From contig PLCO01000017.1 in assembly GCA_003134815.1 (NCBI GenBank), forward strand, positions 1 through 64,000: a DNA stretch of 64,000 nt, in the 5' to 3' direction. Position 1 is the stretch's first letter. Each line of letters begins with the position of its first letter. A program made the translations under genes and the position numbers. The stretch comes from Acidobacteriaceae bacterium. GTDB lineage: Bacteria; Acidobacteriota; Terriglobia; Terriglobales; Acidobacteriaceae. Under the pieces are notes generated by a model, which did no database searches, was not told the origin of the DNA, and saw only the letters and a list, made by a program, of their open reading frames with translations. Positions 17,371 through 26,379 of the stretch are shown here, in pieces.

Positions 17371-20160
17371 ATGCTTCAGCCGGACGCCAAAATGCACGAT
17401 CACCTTGCTGCACTGATCGACGATTTTCGCCGTCTCGACCGCGAGATCGCGGTGGTGCGCTACCAGGGAAACCGGCGGCGCGTGACGACGTATGGCGAAC
17501 TGGCGCGCCTTGCCGGGCGGTTTGCGGCGCTGCTCGATGCGCGAGGCGTGCGGGACGGCGACCGCGTTCTGATCTGGGGTGAAGACAGCGCGGAGTGGAT
17601 CGCGGCATTTCACGGATGCATGCTGCGCGGTGCGCTGGCTGTACCGCTGGACATATTCGGAACCGCTGATTTTGTGGCGCGGGTGGCCAAGGATGTGAGC
17701 CCGAAGCTTGCTATCGGCGATGCAGTGCTTCTGGCAAAGCTTGCGACGGCCCGTGACGCGCAACAAATTGCAACGCTGGCATTCGAGGATTTGGAGAGCG
17801 AGCTGCCCGAGACGGAGATGGGCGCGGTCTCCGGACTCTCGAAGGAAACTCCGTTACAGATTTTGTTTACTTCCGGCACAACGGGTGACCCCAAGGGAAT
17901 TGTTCTGACGCACGGCAACGTGCTGGCCAGCATGATTCCGATCGAAGACGGCGCCAGGCCCTACATGCCCTACGAGCGCCTGATTCATCCGCTGCGGATT
18001 CTGCACACGCTGCCGCTGAGCCACGTGTTTGGGCAGGCGCTGGGGATTTGGGTTCCGCCGCTTCTCAAGGCAGAAGTACATTTCGAGAGCAGGCTGGCTG
18101 CGCCGCGGCTCATCGAGCTGATTCACAGCGAGCGCATCTCGGTGCTGGCCGCCGTGCCGCGCGTGCTGGCGGTGCTGAAGACACATTTGGAAACGACTCA
18201 CAATGGCCTGGCGGATCGTGTGGCCGCTTCGCTCGAGAAGCCTGCCGGATGGGGTCGCTGGTGGCGCTTCCGCGGAGTGCATCGCGAATTTGGGCTGAAG
18301 TTCCTGGTTTTCGTTTGCGGCGGCGGCGCGATGCCGGCCTCGCTGGAACATTTCTGGAACGCGCTCGGCTTCGTGCTTGTGCAGGGCTACGGCATGACGG
18401 AGACCACGGCGATGATCGCGCTGAATCACCCATTTCATGTAGCCGAGGGAACAATTGGCAAACCGGTCACAGGGACAGAGGTAAAGCTGGGCCCCGACGG
18501 CGAAGTGCTGGTACGGGGCGACGTGATCTCGAGCGCGACATGGCAGAGCGGCGCTTTGCGCAAGCGAGACAGCGAATGGCTGGCAACGGGAGACATTGCG
18601 GAGCGGAACGAATCCGGCGATCTTAAATTCCTGGGGCGGAAGAGCGAAGTGATTGTTACCGCGGCGGGCGTGAATATTCATCCGGAGGACATTGAGGCAG
18701 CGATCGAAGGGCAGCCCAACGTTGCAGCGTGCGCGGTGGTTGCCATGGAGACTCCGACGGGAACGGAGCCGTGCGCGGTGCTGGCCTGCCGGGGAGCGGG
18801 CGATTGTGCGCCAGCGGCGATTGAGCACGCAAATGCAACGCTGCCTGAATTCCAGCGGATTACGCGCTGGGTGCTGTGGCCGGAGCCGGATTTACCGCGG
18901 ACCTCAACCGGCAAGGTGAGGCGCAAGCCGGTCGCGGAGTGGCTTGCGCGCATTCACGCCGCGGCTGCTGGCCCTTCGAGCGGCGCACCCAACACGAACG
19001 GCGACCATGCATTTGGGCCTTCGTCGGACTGGCTGCTGGCGCTCATCGCTCAGACTACCGGCGAGGATCATCCAGGCGTAGGCGATGAGCTGCGGCTGAC
19101 CGAAGATATGCATCTCGACAGCCTTGGGCGCGTGCAGTTGGCGTCGGCGATCGAGGACCGGCTGGGGGTGGTTTCGGGAACGAGTCTGCTGGAGGACGTG
19201 CAGACGCTGGGCGAGCTGCGTAAGTTGGTGGCCGGCGGGGCAGCGGGTGAAGGGGAAGCGGCGCCGCCAGTTGAGGCTGAGGCGGCTGTGGCTGCGCCTG
19301 ATGGCCTTCGGCAAAATGGCGCGCCGGGTGAAAGCGGACCAGCGCCGGAGGCTGGGTCAGTTGATGCCGAAGCGGAGCAGCCGACGCCGCAAGCGGCGCC
19401 GCAAGGGACGTCTGGCGCAGCCGATGCAATAGCTCCCTCGAGGCGCCGGAATTACATCTATCCCGAGTGGCCGTGGTGGAAGCCGTTCCAGTGGATTCGC
19501 GCGGCTTTCATTGAGGCCGCTTTGCGCCCCGGCACCTGGTTCCTGGCTAAGCCTCGAGTTTTTGGGCCGGAGAAGCCTCTTCCTGAGGGGCCGCTGCTGA
19601 TCGTCGCCAACCACGTCACATCGTATGACGGAGCGTTGATGTTGTATGCGCTGCCTGGACCTTACCGCCGGTGGACCGCCGCTGCGATGCTGGGCGAGAT
19701 GCTCGATGACTTTCTGCATTGGCGCAATCCCTGGCGGCCGGGAGACAAGAGCTTCTACATCTTCGGGCCGGCCGCCTACTGGCTGGTAACGGCGCTGATT
19801 AACGTGTTTCCGCTGCCGCACCAGCGCGACTTCCAACACAGCTTTACCCACGCCGGCAAGGCCCTGGACCACGGCTATAACGTGCTGGTCTTCCCCGAAG
19901 GAACGCTCTCGCCGGATGGCCAAATGACGCGCTTCCGTTCGGGCATTGGCTTGCTGGCAAAACAGAGCTTTGTGCCCGTGTTGCCGGTGGCCATGCGCGG
20001 GCTGGGTGAGTTGAAAACGCACCAGCGACGCTGGTTTCGTTCGGGAACGATCGAGATTCACATCGGCGAAGCGATTTCCTTTGGCCCGGAAGAGACTGAA
20101 GCCGCGATTACCGCGCGGCTGAGCGACGAGGTGGCGCGGCTGCTGGACGGGAAAGGCTAG
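17371..20160 (+). CDS. AMP-dependent acyl synthetase - acyl carrier - acyltransferase fusion
   Basis: This 929-residue protein joins three modules. Residues 20-530 form an adenylate-forming synthetase: LFTSGTTGDPKGIVLTHGN near 168, GYGMTETTA, TGD, and DLPRTSTGKVRRK near the end. Residues 545-620 form an acyl-carrier domain whose phosphopantetheine serine is in HLDSLGRVQL (about 584). After an Ala/Pro/Glu-rich linker, residues 690-929 form a PlsC-type acyltransferase with NHVTSYD (HX4D, about 746) and FPEGTLS (about 840). The order suggests activation of a fatty acid, transfer to the built-in carrier, and acylation of lysophospholipid or glycerol phosphate. Aas in Enterobacteria has the acyltransferase first and no such carrier, so this is a different fusion. 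The specific substrate is unknown. Confidence 0.9.
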   Translation: MLQPDAKMHDHLAALIDDFRRLDREIAVVRYQGNRRRVTTYGELARLAGRFAALLDARGVRDGDRVLIWGEDSAEWIAAFHGCMLRGALAVPLDIFGTADFVARVAKDVSPKLAIGDAVLLAKLATARDAQQIATLAFEDLESELPETEMGAVSGLSKETPLQILFTSGTTGDPKGIVLTHGNVLASMIPIEDGARPYMPYERLIHPLRILHTLPLSHVFGQALGIWVPPLLKAEVHFESRLAAPRLIELIHSERISVLAAVPRVLAVLKTHLETTHNGLADRVAASLEKPAGWGRWWRFRGVHREFGLKFLVFVCGGGAMPASLEHFWNALGFVLVQGYGMTETTAMIALNHPFHVAEGTIGKPVTGTEVKLGPDGEVLVRGDVISSATWQSGALRKRDSEWLATGDIAERNESGDLKFLGRKSEVIVTAAGVNIHPEDIEAAIEGQPNVAACAVVAMETPTGTEPCAVLACRGAGDCAPAAIEHANATLPEFQRITRWVLWPEPDLPRTSTGKVRRKPVAEWLARIHAAAAGPSSGAPNTNGDHAFGPSSDWLLALIAQTTGEDHPGVGDELRLTEDMHLDSLGRVQLASAIEDRLGVVSGTSLLEDVQTLGELRKLVAGGAAGEGEAAPPVEAEAAVAAPDGLRQNGAPGESGPAPEAGSVDAEAEQPTPQAAPQGTSGAADAIAPSRRRNYIYPEWPWWKPFQWIRAAFIEAALRPGTWFLAKPRVFGPEKPLPEGPLLIVANHVTSYDGALMLYALPGPYRRWTAAAMLGEMLDDFLHWRNPWRPGDKSFYIFGPAAYWLVTALINVFPLPHQRDFQHSFTHAGKALDHGYNVLVFPEGTLSPDGQMTRFRSGIGLLAKQSFVPVLPVAMRGLGELKTHQRRWFRSGTIEIHIGEAISFGPEETEAAITARLSDEVARLLDGKG

Positions 20161-20297
20161 CCTGGCGGCGTTCTGGCCCTCAGCTCGTGGCGCGGATTGG
20201 CGAGAATTGCGGGGAAGGCAACGCAGGTGTACATGAGACGTCACGATGGATTAGCCTCATATCTCGATCCTTTGCGCGGAGAAGAGGCGCTCTCATC

Positions 20298-20711
20298 ATG
20301 GCGAATTTAAGTCAGCAGGAACTCGAAAAGCTATATGAAATCGCGCGAAGGGCCGCGGAGAACTCCTACTCGCCGTATTCGGAGTTTCGCGTGGGGGCTG
20401 CGCTGCAACTGGCGAACGGCGAGATTGTGACCGGGACCAATGTAGAAAATGTGAGCTACGGGCTGACGATTTGCGCGGAGCGGGCTGCAGTGGCGAGGGC
20501 GGTTTCGCAGTTCGGGCCGAAGATAAGAATTGCGGCGACGGCTGTCACGAATCTGAATGGAAAGGCGAGCCCTCCGTGCGGCGCATGCCGCCAGGTGCTG
20601 GCCGAATTCATGGCGCCGGACTCGCCGGTGATTTTCCCCGCCGCTGAGGGGACGCGAACGATGGCTTTGAGCGAGTTGCTGCCGCTGGGCACAGAGATGA
20701 AGTTGAAGTAG
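20298..20711 (+). CDS. cdd: Cytidine deaminase
   Basis: The 137-residue protein is a tetramer-type cytidine deaminase that converts (deoxy)cytidine to (deoxy)uridine. The zinc site is complete: Cys59 and Glu61 in ICAERAAV, and Cys94 and Cys97 in PPCGACRQV. SPYSEFRVGAAL is the substrate-binding segment. The start was set at MANLSQQELEK behind a purine-rich GGAGAAGAGG; the open frame is longer upstream. It opens a plus-strand group with thymidine phosphorylase and a nucleoside transporter, a coherent pyrimidine nucleoside salvage set. Confidence 0.95.
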   Translation: MANLSQQELEKLYEIARRAAENSYSPYSEFRVGAALQLANGEIVTGTNVENVSYGLTICAERAAVARAVSQFGPKIRIAATAVTNLNGKASPPCGACRQVLAEFMAPDSPVIFPAAEGTRTMALSELLPLGTEMKLK

Positions 20712-20732
20712 GTCTAACACAAGGGGCTCGTA

Positions 20733-21152
20733 ATGAAGCGATGGCAAGCCGCAACAATATTCTTCATTTGCACAGTGTTGGCCTGTATTGGTGTCTGGTT
20801 ATTTGAGCACAATAACGAGCAAAGAGAAAAGCAACGCGCTGCTGCGCAGCGACAGCTAATCTATGAATCGACTCTCCACTCTTACAATGCAACTCTGGCT
20901 AATGGAACTGCTCGCGGGCTGGTAGAAGACTATCTGCGAAAGAGGGGTGTCGAATTCAACAAGATTTGTTGCCTCGATCAAAGCAAGTCGGATGCAGAAA
21001 TCACAAAGATTGGCTATGAGCTTGGGCCATGGTATTGCGACGGCTATGAGGTCTACATAGGTTTTCAATTTAGTGGACCGCTTGGATCCGAGGATCCGAA
21101 CGACGCTCTAAAAAAGATTTCAATTGTTTCCCTGCCTGACAACTGTCTTTGA
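20733..21152 (+). CDS. Unknown single-pass membrane-anchored protein
   Basis: This 139-residue protein has an N-terminal membrane segment (AATIFFICTVLACIGVWLF) and then a charged region (NNEQREKQRAAAQRQ) leading into a soluble domain outside the cytoplasm. The domain has four cysteines, including KICCLDQS and PWYCDGYEVY, which could form disulfides. I do not recognise the family. It sits 21 nt after cdd, inside the nucleoside-salvage group, but its base composition is lower in GC than its neighbours and a separate origin is possible. Confidence 0.7.
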   Translation: MKRWQAATIFFICTVLACIGVWLFEHNNEQREKQRAAAQRQLIYESTLHSYNATLANGTARGLVEDYLRKRGVEFNKICCLDQSKSDAEITKIGYELGPWYCDGYEVYIGFQFSGPLGSEDPNDALKKISIVSLPDNCL

Positions 21153-21244
21153 CTTTCGATCGAACTCAATCGCAGTACACGCAATGTATAGGTATTCGAC
21201 CAATTAGAATGACGGTTCCAAAACGAACGCTCTAGGACTCGACG

Positions 21245-22633
21245 ATGCCAGATTTCACAGCCGCACCGCTGCACATGATCGACATTATCCGCAAGAAGCG
21301 CGACGGCGGCGAACTGGACGCGCGCGAGATTGCGTTTGTTGCGGCGGGGGCGGGGGATGGTTCGATTCCCGAAGCTGAGCTGGCAGCGTGGCTGATGGCC
21401 TCGTGGATTAGAGGGCTATCGCTCGACGAGACGCGCGCGCTGACGCTGGCCATGCGCGACTCTGGCGAGAAATTTTCGCCGTCCGGCCTTGGCCGGCGAA
21501 CTGTCGACAAGCACTCGTCGGGCGGAGTGGGCGACAAGACAAGTTTCCTGGTGGCTCCGATGGCGGCGGCGTGCGGCGTGGCTGTGCCCATGATCAGCGG
21601 GCGCGCGCTGGGGCACACCGGCGGGACTCTGGATAAGCTCGAAGCGATTCCGGGATACCGCACCGCGCTGACGCTGGCCGAGTTTGAGGCGGTGATCAAG
21701 AAATGCGGCGCGTCGATTATTGGACAAACTGACCAACTGGCGCCCGCCGATCGGAAGCTCTACGCGCTGCGTGATCGCACGGGAACGGTCGAGAATCCGG
21801 GGCTGATCTGCGCGTCGATATTAAGTAAAAAGCTGGCGGCGGGGCTGGACGGGCTGGTACTCGACGTGAAAACCGGATCGGGCGCGTTTTTGCGCAAGGC
21901 GGAGGACGCGGAGTTTTTGGCGGCGCTAATGGTGGCCACGGCCGAGGCCGCGGGGACGCGTACGGTGGCGTTGCTGACCGACATGAGCCAGCCATTGGGG
22001 CGCGCGGCCGGCAACTGGATCGAGCTGGTGGAGTGCGTGGAGCTGCTGCGCGGCGAGAGGCCGGCGCGGAGTCTAGAAACGAATTTCGACTTGCGAGAGC
22101 TATCGCTGATTCTGGCCGGATGGATGATTCATCTAGGCGGGAAAGCGGATTCGCCCAAAACCGGCTACTCGTTGGCAGAAGCTGCACTGACGGATGGAGC
22201 GGCGCTTGCTGCCTTTATGAAAATGGTGGACGCGCAAGGCGGGGATGTGAGCGTCTTCGACGATATGAAGAGCTTTCACAAGCCGGGCGCGACGGAGATT
22301 GTTTCCGCGTGGGAGAGCGGCTACGTCGCGGAGATGGATACGACGGCGCTGGGCTGGGCGGTGCAGCGCACCGGCGCGGGACGCGCGAAGGCCGGCGAGC
22401 CGGTGGATCCAAACGCGGGAATTCTGTTTCATGCACGGCGCGGGGCGAAGATCGAGAAGGGACAGCCGCTGGCGACGGTGTATGCAACGAAGCCGGAAAT
22501 GCTGGCCGAGCCGGTTGCAATTCTGAAGCGGGCAATTCGGTTCGCGAAATCTCCGCCGGAACCGGTGCCGTTGGTGGGGCGCGTGTTCACGCAAGAAAAT
22601 GCTGAGAACTTTTTGCGGAATGCTGTAAGGTAA
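21245..22633 (+). CDS. deoA: Thymidine/pyrimidine-nucleoside phosphorylase
   Basis: The 462-residue enzyme cleaves thymidine or uridine with phosphate to the base and (deoxy)ribose 1-phosphate. The family signature SGRALGHTGGTLDKLEAIPG is complete near residues 119-138. The glycine-rich phosphate region KHSSGGVGDKTSFLVAP precedes it and DVKTGSGAFLR follows. Length is typical. It lies 44 nt upstream of the nucleoside transporter gene. Thymidine phosphorylase (deoA) and the broader Pyn type (pdp) cannot be separated with certainty from motifs alone. Confidence 0.93.
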   Translation: MPDFTAAPLHMIDIIRKKRDGGELDAREIAFVAAGAGDGSIPEAELAAWLMASWIRGLSLDETRALTLAMRDSGEKFSPSGLGRRTVDKHSSGGVGDKTSFLVAPMAAACGVAVPMISGRALGHTGGTLDKLEAIPGYRTALTLAEFEAVIKKCGASIIGQTDQLAPADRKLYALRDRTGTVENPGLICASILSKKLAAGLDGLVLDVKTGSGAFLRKAEDAEFLAALMVATAEAAGTRTVALLTDMSQPLGRAAGNWIELVECVELLRGERPARSLETNFDLRELSLILAGWMIHLGGKADSPKTGYSLAEAALTDGAALAAFMKMVDAQGGDVSVFDDMKSFHKPGATEIVSAWESGYVAEMDTTALGWAVQRTGAGRAKAGEPVDPNAGILFHARRGAKIEKGQPLATVYATKPEMLAEPVAILKRAIRFAKSPPEPVPLVGRVFTQENAENFLRNAVR

Positions 22634-22677
22634 TCGAAAGTCATTTCGAGCATTTTCCCCACCGAAGGAGCAACCTC

Positions 22678-23937
22678 TTGGCTCGATTCACAGGCGTGCT
22701 GGGAATTCTTGCGGTGCTCTTGGCCGCGTATCTTTTCTCAACCGACCGAAGGCAGATACGCTGGCGCACCATTGTGTGGGGCCTTGGGCTGCAGATCACG
22801 TTCGCGTTTATCGTGCTGCGCTCCGATTGGGGATCGCGGTTTATGACGTGGGCGGGCGGCGTGGTGACCAACATGCTCTCTGCCACGTTTGCGGGGACGC
22901 AGGTGCTGTTCGGGCAGCTCGGGTTGCCCAACTCCGGCGCGTTCGGCGACATGCTGGGACCAAACAAGGGCGCCATCTTTGCGTTTCAAGTGTTGCCGAC
23001 GATCATCTTCATCTCGGCATTTTTCGCGGTGCTCTATCACATTGGATTGATGCAGATCATTATTCGCGGCATGGCATGGATCATGCTCAAAACGATGCGC
23101 ATCTCCGGCGCGGAGAGCATGAATGTGGCGGCGAGCATCTTCATGGGGCAGACCGAGGCGCCGCTGACCATCCGGCCGTTTCTGTCAAAGGCCACGCGCA
23201 GCGAGCTGATGACGATTATGACCAGCGGCATGGCGCACGTTTCCGGCGGCATCATGGCCATGTACATCGCGCAGGGCGTGGAGGCGCGGCATTTGCTGTC
23301 GGCGGTGATCATGACTTCGCCGGGAACAATTCTGCTGGCCAAGATGCTGGTGCCGGAAACCGCGAAGCCGGCCACGGAGGGCAAGGTTGTCATACCCAAG
23401 GACGAATTGCACGCCGATGAGAATTTGATCGGGGCGATTGCCCGAGGGACGATTGACGGCGGCAAGCTGGCGTTGAATGTGGCCATTATGCTGGTCAGCT
23501 TTCTGGCGCTGGTGGCGCTGCTGGACATGATGCTTGGCTGGGTGCACGGGCTCGGCTGGATGCACTGGGTTCCGCCGAGCCTGGGGCTGATTCTCGGTTT
23601 CGTGTTCAAGCCGGTGGCGTGGCTAATCGGCGTGCCGTGGCAGGATTGCGGCGCGATCGGGACGCTGCTGGGCACGCGCATGGCGCTAAACGAAGTGATC
23701 GCGTACATCTCGCTAGGCGCGCAGAAGGCCACGCTGCTGCCGCGGTCGTTCACCATTGCCACGTTTGCGCTCTGCGGGTTCGCGAACCTCGGATCGATCG
23801 GAATGCAGATCGGCGGCATTGGCGCGCTGGTTCCGGAGCGGCGCAACGACCTGGCAAAGCTGGGCGTGCGGGCGATGCTGGCAGGAACGATGGCGAACCT
23901 GATCTCGGCGTCGATTGCGGGGATTTTTCTGGGATAG
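22678..23937 (+). CDS. nupC: Concentrative nucleoside transporter (NupC/CNT family)
   Basis: This 419-residue membrane protein belongs to the CNT family, which couples nucleoside uptake to a cation gradient. Conserved pieces include FAFQVLPTIIFISAFFAVLYH, the GQTEAPLTIRPFL motif in the substrate site, and the C-terminal ALCGFANLGSIGMQIGGIG motif. The start is TTG with GAAGGAG seven nt upstream; no ATG fits better. It completes the group cdd - unknown - deoA - nupC, so uptake, deamination and phosphorolysis of pyrimidine nucleosides are encoded together. Confidence 0.92.
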   Translation: MARFTGVLGILAVLLAAYLFSTDRRQIRWRTIVWGLGLQITFAFIVLRSDWGSRFMTWAGGVVTNMLSATFAGTQVLFGQLGLPNSGAFGDMLGPNKGAIFAFQVLPTIIFISAFFAVLYHIGLMQIIIRGMAWIMLKTMRISGAESMNVAASIFMGQTEAPLTIRPFLSKATRSELMTIMTSGMAHVSGGIMAMYIAQGVEARHLLSAVIMTSPGTILLAKMLVPETAKPATEGKVVIPKDELHADENLIGAIARGTIDGGKLALNVAIMLVSFLALVALLDMMLGWVHGLGWMHWVPPSLGLILGFVFKPVAWLIGVPWQDCGAIGTLLGTRMALNEVIAYISLGAQKATLLPRSFTIATFALCGFANLGSIGMQIGGIGALVPERRNDLAKLGVRAMLAGTMANLISASIAGIFLG

Positions 23938-24030
23938 ATGCTTGAGTAAAGCAAGACATGCGTGTTTGTCGTGCCTGGCTCAGTTTGACTCGCACGCCAA
24001 ATGGCGCGATAATTGTGCCAGGTGGCGAAG

Positions 24031-24465
24031 ATGAGCGTTGCGGAGATCGTGGCTGTTCTTGGCGGCAGGAAGACTTTTAAGCGGGCAGTGAAGAGTACGG
24101 ACGATCTGGCGCGACAGGTGCGCTCCGGGCTTCCGGCCTCGACGGTGGCGTTGCTGGCAGTGACGCTCGCGGTTGAGAAGGCGCAGGTGGCAAAGCGCCT
24201 GAACATTCCATCGCGAACGCTGAGTCGGCGGCTCAAGACGAAATCGCGGCTGACACACGACGAATCGGACAGGACACTGCGCATGGCGAGAGTTGTAGCG
24301 CAGGCCAGGGAAGTTCTGGGATCGGATGAGAAGGCGTCGCACTGGATGAACAACCCCAACCGGGCGCTAGGGGGCCGAAAGCCCTTCGACGAGCTGGACA
24401 CCGAGCCGGGTGTGCGATCGGTGGAAGCGGTGTTGTACGCCATCGCTTATGGAATGTATAGCTAA
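24031..24465 (+). CDS. Xre/MbcA/ParS-type antitoxin
   Basis: This 144-residue protein matches the antitoxins paired with RES toxins. It has an N-terminal HTH-like half (AEIVAVLGG, VAKRLNIPSRTLSRRLK) and the C-terminal MbcA/ParS toxin-binding domain (AREVLGSDEKASHWMNNPNRALGGRKPFDELDTEPG, VLYAIAYG). The ATG start with AGGTGG upstream is preferred to a TTG six codons earlier. Its TAA overlaps the toxin ATG by one base (TAATG), so the two are translationally coupled with the antitoxin first. Antitoxins of this type normally repress their own promoter. Confidence 0.92.
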   Translation: MSVAEIVAVLGGRKTFKRAVKSTDDLARQVRSGLPASTVALLAVTLAVEKAQVAKRLNIPSRTLSRRLKTKSRLTHDESDRTLRMARVVAQAREVLGSDEKASHWMNNPNRALGGRKPFDELDTEPGVRSVEAVLYAIAYGMYS

Positions 24466-24920
24466 TGCAAGTCTGGAGAATTTTTCCTGGACGATTCCGC
24501 GATTCAGCGTTTACCGGGGTGGGCGGGCTCTACGCCGCGAGGCGATGGAATCACCTGGGAACCGCGATGGTGTACACGTCGACCTCGCGAGCACTGGCGG
24601 CACTGGAATTCTTCGTCAATCTGCAACCGAATGAGGCGCCGGACGATCTGCTGATGGCCGAGGCGTCTGCTCCCGATGCAAACATTGAAACCATCGGGAT
24701 CGACTCTCTTCCGCGCAACTGGAGGGGACTGAACAACGAGCGCTGCCGCGATCTGGGCTCCGAGTGGGCTCGTAGCCAGCGGTCGGTGGCGCTGAAAGTT
24801 CCGTCTGTCGTGGTGGATGGGGACTGGAATGTATTGTTGAATCCCAGACATGCGGAGTTCGACAAGATAAAAATCGGCACGGCGAAGCGGTTCCGGTATG
24901 ACGAGCGGATGTTTCGCTAA
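24465..24920 (+). CDS. RES-domain toxin (NAD-degrading family)
   Basis: The 151-residue product is a RES domain protein. The residues naming the family are visible: Arg27 in YAARRWNHLG, Glu48 in AALEFFVN, and Ser114 in LKVPSVVV. Tyr37 of the active-site region (AMVYTSTS) is also present. Characterised RES toxins destroy NAD+ (glycohydrolase or phosphorylase). The length is typical and the catalytic set is complete, so the toxin is probably functional. It is coupled to the upstream Xre-type antitoxin by a one-base overlap. Confidence 0.92.
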   Translation: MQVWRIFPGRFRDSAFTGVGGLYAARRWNHLGTAMVYTSTSRALAALEFFVNLQPNEAPDDLLMAEASAPDANIETIGIDSLPRNWRGLNNERCRDLGSEWARSQRSVALKVPSVVVDGDWNVLLNPRHAEFDKIKIGTAKRFRYDERMFR

Positions 24921-24949
24921 CGCGGCCAGGACAGAGCCAAGCGCACGGA

Positions 24950-25219
24950 TCACGCGCCAAAGCGCGCCATGCTCCGTATCTTTGCCTTTGCCGCTTCCTC
25001 TTCGCGGTTGCGCGGCGGCGCCTGTGTCTCGAGCCGGCTGAGTAACCTCATCGATGCTGCGGCGACCTCATCGACGGCGGCATTGAAAGCGACCTCGTTC
25101 GCCTTCGACGGCTTATTGAAGCCGCTTACCTTACGCACGTATTGCAGCGACGAAGCACGCACTTCCTCATCCGTGACAGGAGGATCGAAGTTGAAAAGCA
25201 TTTTGATGTTGCGGCACAT
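24950..25219 (-). CDS. DUF2277 family protein
   Basis: The 89-residue product is a close match to DUF2277: MCRNIKMLFNFDPPVTDEEVRASSLQYVRKVSGFNKP, then AFNAAVDEVAAAS-RLL. The family is small, cytosolic and uncharacterised. It lies 6 nt downstream of the CBS-domain gene on the same strand, which suggests co-expression. It ends 29 nt from the RES toxin gene, with which it converges. Confidence 0.85.
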   Translation of the reverse strand: MCRNIKMLFNFDPPVTDEEVRASSLQYVRKVSGFNKPSKANEVAFNAAVDEVAAASMRLLSRLETQAPPRNREEEAAKAKIRSMARFGA

Positions 25220-25225
25220 GCGCGT

Positions 25226-25678
25226 CTATCCCGGATACGCGCCGGTGATGTAGCCCTCGAGAGCCTGGATGGCTTGCTCCTGGCCGGAGATGACCCACTT
25301 GACGAGGTCGCCGATGGAGACGATGCCGACGACTATATCGCCATCCAGCACCGGCAGGTGACGGATGCGGTGATCGGTCATGAGGGTCATGCACTCGTCC
25401 ACGGTGTGCAGCGGAGTGACGGAACGGACGGGGTTGGTCATGATCTCGCGCACTTCGGTCTCGCGGGAGTGGTGGCCGAGGAGAATGCCTTTGCGGGCGT
25501 AGTCGCGCTCGGAGAGTATGCCGAGCAGGCGCGGCCCGGACATGACCATCAGCGCGCCGATATCGTATTTGGACATAAGCGCGAGGGCTTCATGCACCGT
25601 TTGCTCGGGGGCGATGGACAGGAGCTTCTTTGCGCCTTTGTGTTTGAGGATCGCTCCAATGGTGTCGTTGATGCGCAT
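25226..25678 (-). CDS. Two-CBS-domain protein
   Basis: This 150-residue protein is made of two CBS domains, about residues 15-75 and 80-140, separated at VREIMTNP. Conserved turns are SKYDIGALMVM, LLGILSERDYARK, TDHRIRHLPVLD and VVGIVSIGDLVKW. CBS pairs bind adenosine nucleotides and act as stand-alone sensors or regulators; no catalytic domain is fused. The start follows a strong AAGGAGGT site. The frame is open 44 codons further upstream, but that part lacks similarity. The DUF2277 gene follows after 6 nt. Confidence 0.9.
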   Translation of the reverse strand: MRINDTIGAILKHKGAKKLLSIAPEQTVHEALALMSKYDIGALMVMSGPRLLGILSERDYARKGILLGHHSRETEVREIMTNPVRSVTPLHTVDECMTLMTDHRIRHLPVLDGDIVVGIVSIGDLVKWVISGQEQAIQALEGYITGAYPG

Positions 25679-25862
25679 CGGGACCTCCTTGAGCATTTTG
25701 CGGCCGCACAGCCGGGAGTGCATCCGTCCGAGGCGCGTGCTCTCGCCGGGGAAGAGCAGTATACCCCGGCTTGCACACAAATGTCGTTCTGTTCCTTCCA
25801 CAGTTTGCAAATTGATTGGGAAAGCCAGTTCGTGTTTGGGATGCGGGTTTGGGAGAAACCAG

Positions 25863-26159
25863 TCAGGCGAGCGGGTTGGAAGCGACTGCGCGCAGGCGGC
25901 GGAGACGGTAGACGATGGTGAGGAGGGTGACCGTTCCGCAGGTTAGAAAACTGGCGCCGAGACCGACGATGAGGGAGTTGTCGTGCTCATAGAAGCCGTG
26001 AACGACGCCGATGACTTGCAGGATGCAGAAGCCGCCGAAAGTGACCAGCGAAACGCCTTCGTCACTTTTCTTGCGCCAGATGGCGAGCGCCTGCGGCACA
26101 AAGAGGCAGGCATTGCCCAACAGGGCCAGTCCAAAGACATACGTAACGATTTCCCTCAT
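25863..26159 (-). CDS. SemiSWEET/PQ-loop membrane protein
   Basis: The 98-residue protein has three hydrophobic helices and a PQ motif (LFVPQALAIWRKKSDEGVSLVTF) at residues 20-42, the plan of bacterial SemiSWEET sugar transporters, which work as dimers. Relatives move sucrose or glucose down a gradient; the substrate here is unknown. GAGGGG precedes the start. It stands alone between the CBS gene and a zinc-ribbon membrane protein gene. Confidence 0.8.
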   Translation of the reverse strand: MREIVTYVFGLALLGNACLFVPQALAIWRKKSDEGVSLVTFGGFCILQVIGVVHGFYEHDNSLIVGLGASFLTCGTVTLLTIVYRLRRLRAVASNPLA

Positions 26160-26379
26160 TCGTGCCCCTCACTCATTTCCGATCAGGCCCTCGGCGCCCA
26201 TGAGGCGCACCTAGAGATGATCGCAGACGGGGGGTGGGCAGTGAGGCGGCAGGTCAGATCAATTTCGGAATGCAGGTAGATTTCTTGAGTGCATTGAGCG
26301 GCGGCTTTTTCTTGAGGAAAAGGCCACTTGAGTACGTGCTCGGGGTCTACAGCAATTGCAGAGAATTCTGTAATGGAGC

